Of a stretch of 64,000 nucleotides of DNA, positions 36,901 through 40,767 are shown piece after piece; position 1 is the first letter of the stretch, and each line of letters begins with the position of its first letter. Below the pieces are notes generated by a model. That model was not told where the DNA came from, ran no database searches, and worked only from the letters and a program-made list of their open reading frames with translations. Location of the stretch: the NCBI RefSeq assembly GCF_000283155.1, contig NW_004454179.1, positions 7,129,557 through 7,193,556 of the forward strand, in the 5' to 3' direction. A program made the translations under genes and the position numbers. The DNA is from Ceratotherium simum simum (lineage: Eukaryota > Chordata > Mammalia > Perissodactyla > Rhinocerotidae).

Positions 36901-39900
36901 GCACATGGCCGGGCAGGAGCCGGAGGAGAGGATGCAGGACGGCACGCGCCCCGCCTCCCTCTGGCCTGCGGAAACAGTGGGCTGTGACCTCAGGGTGTCC
37001 TGTGTCAGCACCTCCCTGCCCAGATACACACTGATGGGTGGGGACAGGGCACACAGTGTTGTTCTGGATGAGGATGAACCAGAGGAGATCACCTGATGTA
37101 ACTCTGTGGGTGCCTGGCACATCGCAGGTACTTGTTCGATGTTTGCTGAACTTGAATGTGAACCTAACGGTGCTGCATGAGAATGTGATTTGCACACTAG
37201 GAAATCCTAGTCTAAATTCTGAAGCTCCGGATTCTAGTCCAAGTCACTCAACACTTCTGAGCCCCCGTCTCCTTGTTTGTCACCCGAGGATGACAAGGAC
37301 TACATTTCCTGAGCACTCACTCTGTGCCACACGCTGGGATAAGTGATGTACGTGCAGCATCTCATTTAATCCCACTGCTCAGCACACGAGGAGCATAATG
37401 CTATTGTGGCCATTTTACAGGTGAGGAAACTGAGTCCTTGACATTCATTAATTTGTATATAAACATTTTAATTGAAGTATAAATTATATAAAGTGCACTA
37501 TATTCAGTGTAGAGCTGGCTGAATTTCTACTTATGGATACACCCACGGAAACATGCCCCCAGACACGGACATTTCCATCACCCAAGAAGGCTCCCACACG
37601 CCCCTTCCCCAAGGTCACCACTATTCTGAGATTTGTCCTGGTTATTTGTGGACTTCACGTAAACGAGATCAGACAGCAGGTTGTCTTGGGTCTGGCTTCT
37701 TCTGCTCCATATGAAATCTTTGAGATTTGCCTGTGTTGTTGTGTGTTTCAGTATTTGTTCTTTGTCACTGCTGAGTAGTATTCTAGTGCATGGATATATC
37801 ATAATAGTTAATCCATTCTCTTGCTGATGGACATCTGGGTTGTCTCCAACTCTGGGCTATTATGAAAAAATCTGCCTTGGATATTCTTGGAGGTGTTTTT
37901 TGCAGAGCATGTGCACATACCCCGCAGTGGAGTCACAGAGTCACGGGGCAGACAAATGATGAGCTTTCGTAGCTTCTGCTATACAGGTCTGCAGAGTGTG
38001 AGCCAATTTACACTCCCACCAGCCTTCTACCCTCTAATCATTTCCTTGGCCACCCCAAAGGTGGGCGCCAAGATCAAGGAGACAAAGCTAGGAGAACTTC
38101 TGGAAAACTGTGAAAGTGCCCTTCTTGGGAAAGGGGTTGCCAGGGTGAACAGACTCCAGAGGAGGAAAAAATGCCCAAATATAGAGACCAAGGTATTCCA
38201 AATGCAAAGAAAAAGGTTTCTTTTCAAAATAAAAATTGTCCAAGTGAATTAGCCATTCCTATTCCTAAAACCTGTGGCAGCTACAATTACTCAGAGGAGC
38301 TGCCTCAGCGCTGGCTCTCCTCACACACGAGTACGTACACATGCGTGCACACATACTCACACACTCTCACACATACACACTTGCACACTCACATTCACAC
38401 ACATTCTCTCACACACTTACAATGCACATTCATACACTCATACACTCACTCTCATACACACACACACACTCACACAGACATGCTGTCACACACACTCATA
38501 TACTCTTGTGTACACACTCACTCCCACACATGAGCCACGAGCACTGCGGTGTTCAAGCGCAGTCTCCGGCGCTGCCAGTGCTGTGGAGGAGGTGACAGCC
38601 GCAGCCTCCCCCAGAGTCTCGCACTGAGGAGAGGCGGCCAAGCCCAGAACATGCTTTTCCTTCAGAGCGCTACGTGGCTGAAGGGCTCAGAGCCCACAGG
38701 TTTGGGAGAAATGGGCAGCCCCTCATCCTCTGTTGTGGATCTGAGAACTATTCATTCACTCAGCAAACATTTCTTGAGCATTTCTGTGCCAAGCACAGGC
38801 CAAGTGCTGAGGATATGGCCAGAAACCCCGACACACGTACTCCATGTGCTCATGGAGCTTCCGGTCTATCAGGGACCTCCTCTGGGGTCAGAGAAGGCTC
38901 CCTGGGCTCTGCAGGGGGAAGAGGAGTTGGCAGGCAGCAAGGCGGGAAGGGTGTGCGCAACAGGGGAACAGCCCGCGAGAAGGCCAGGGGGAGGCACCTG
39001 CTCCAGGAAGGGCAGAGGTGGGCACGGCTGGGACGCAGGGAGTGAGGAGGCGCCGGACTGGGGGAGGCTGAGATGAGCCTGCCCCGGCCTTGCAGAGTTT
39101 GAGGGCAGTCTGGGCTCTCCTGGGAGCGCTGGGGGGATGGCGAGTACGAAGCAGCAGTGACCTGCCCGGACTTGTGCGTCCTTTTAGGTCTTTCTGGCTG
39201 CAGTAAGGAGATCGAAGGATCCAGAGACGAAGTGAGGTGCCAGTCAGGAGGCTCTCACAGGCTCCCGGGTGGGAGATGGAGGGTACAGACTCTGGAGTCC
39301 ACCTCATTTAACACTGAGGCTAGAAGGCCCAATTCAATGAGTTTTCCAGGTAGCAGGGGTGAGGCAATGGGAGAAGGGGAGAGGTAGTAATAGGAGGGGC
39401 AGGGAGCGGGGAGGTGAGAGAGTGGAGGAAGATGGGAGGAGATGGGAGGAGGCACTGGGTGAGCAAAAACGTGGTGGAGCAGAGGGGACGATGGCAGAGG
39501 AGCAATGGGTGGGGGACAGGAGAGGCTGGGTAGGGGGGCAGGAGGGACAAGTGAATGGAGACAAGAAGTGATATGTAGGGACAAAGGTGACAGGTGAGAA
39601 CAGGAGATAATGGATGGGGTGTGAGGCGGGGTGGAAGGGGACACGAGGTGATGAGTAGGGACAGGAGGCAATGGGCAAGGAAGGGAGGTGATAAGTAGGG
39701 ACAAGAGGTGACAGATGGGGACAGGAGATGGTGGGTGGTCCAGGAGGTGATGAGGAGAAAAAGGAGGTGACGAGTGAAGACAGGAGGTCACAGATGGGCC
39801 AGACGTTAATGCATGGTGACAGAAGGTAATGGGAGGGAACAAGACCTGTTGGGGGGGGGGGAAGGGGTGACAGGAGGCAGGTGATGGGCAGCTGAGAGCC

Positions 39901-40734
39901 CCAGCAGGGCCTGCACCCACCTGAGCAGCTGAACTCATTCTTCTGGACCTCGGCCACATTGAGGCCGCGCAGGCTGGCGGGGCCCGAGCACTGGGTGAAG
40001 AGCCCGATAGTTGGCCGCTGCCTCAGCCACTGCGAGAGCCAGGCCAGGTGGCAGTCACAGAACAGATGGTTGGAGTGCAGGCGGCTGCAGGGGGACAGGG
40101 CGGCTCACAACCCACCTGGGCCCCCAGCCCGCAGCCAAACAGTGGGAACCCCTCCACCCAGGCGGGGCCGAGCCCCCGGCTACACTCGGCCGAAGCCCAG
40201 TCTACGCTCAGATGCTCAGTCGGCTGCACAGCTCAGCCCCAATTTGGGGATTATCTGCAGCAGCGGGAAACTCCCTGGTGGCTGCCCTCTCCCTCCCAGC
40301 ACACTCTGTGGCGCCCCTTTGGCTGGAGTGTGCCCAGAGGATACCGATTCATCTCCCTGAGCTCACACAGACCCACCGCCCCAAATCACAAAATTCATTT
40401 CCAAACACAAAGACAAATCATTTGTTTTCCAAGGAAAAGTCAAATATAGGGCCGGCCCGTGGCTTAGCGGTTAAGTGCGCGCGCTCTACTGCTGGCGGCC
40501 CGGGGTTCGGATCCCGGGCACGCACCGAAGCACCACTTCTTCGGCCATGCTGAGGTCACGTCCGACATACAGCAACTAGAAGGATGTGCTACTATGACAT
40601 ATAACTATCTACTGGGGCTTTGGGGGAAAAAAAAAAAAAGGAGGAGGATTGGCAATAGATGTTAGCTCAGAGCCGGTCTTCCTCAGCAAAAAGAGGAAGA
40701 TTAGCATGGATGTTAGCTCAGGGCTGATCTTCCT

Positions 40735-40767
<33 letters not shown>

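Larger units (their letters stand above)
36966..39920 (-). other. SLIT1 intron 8 (3.0 kb)
   Basis: This intron is rich in length-variable DNA: an antisense L1 (37445-38055), a CA-type array (38325-38535) and a purine-rich minisatellite (39360-39860) that comes within about 60 bases of the exon 8 donor. The part 38560-39340 is unassigned. Confidence 0.88.

Noticed and set aside
38325..38535. Regular CA/CACACT array as a possible CRISPR-like or satellite array
   Set aside because: The units are dinucleotide-based and irregular with no spacers. It is a microsatellite in a mammalian intron.
39255..39959. Long open frame of 234 codons on the minus strand
   Set aside because: It runs through a tandem repeat and partly overlaps exon 8 in a shifted frame. 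Its composition is repeat-driven and it has no gene-like start or homology I recognise.
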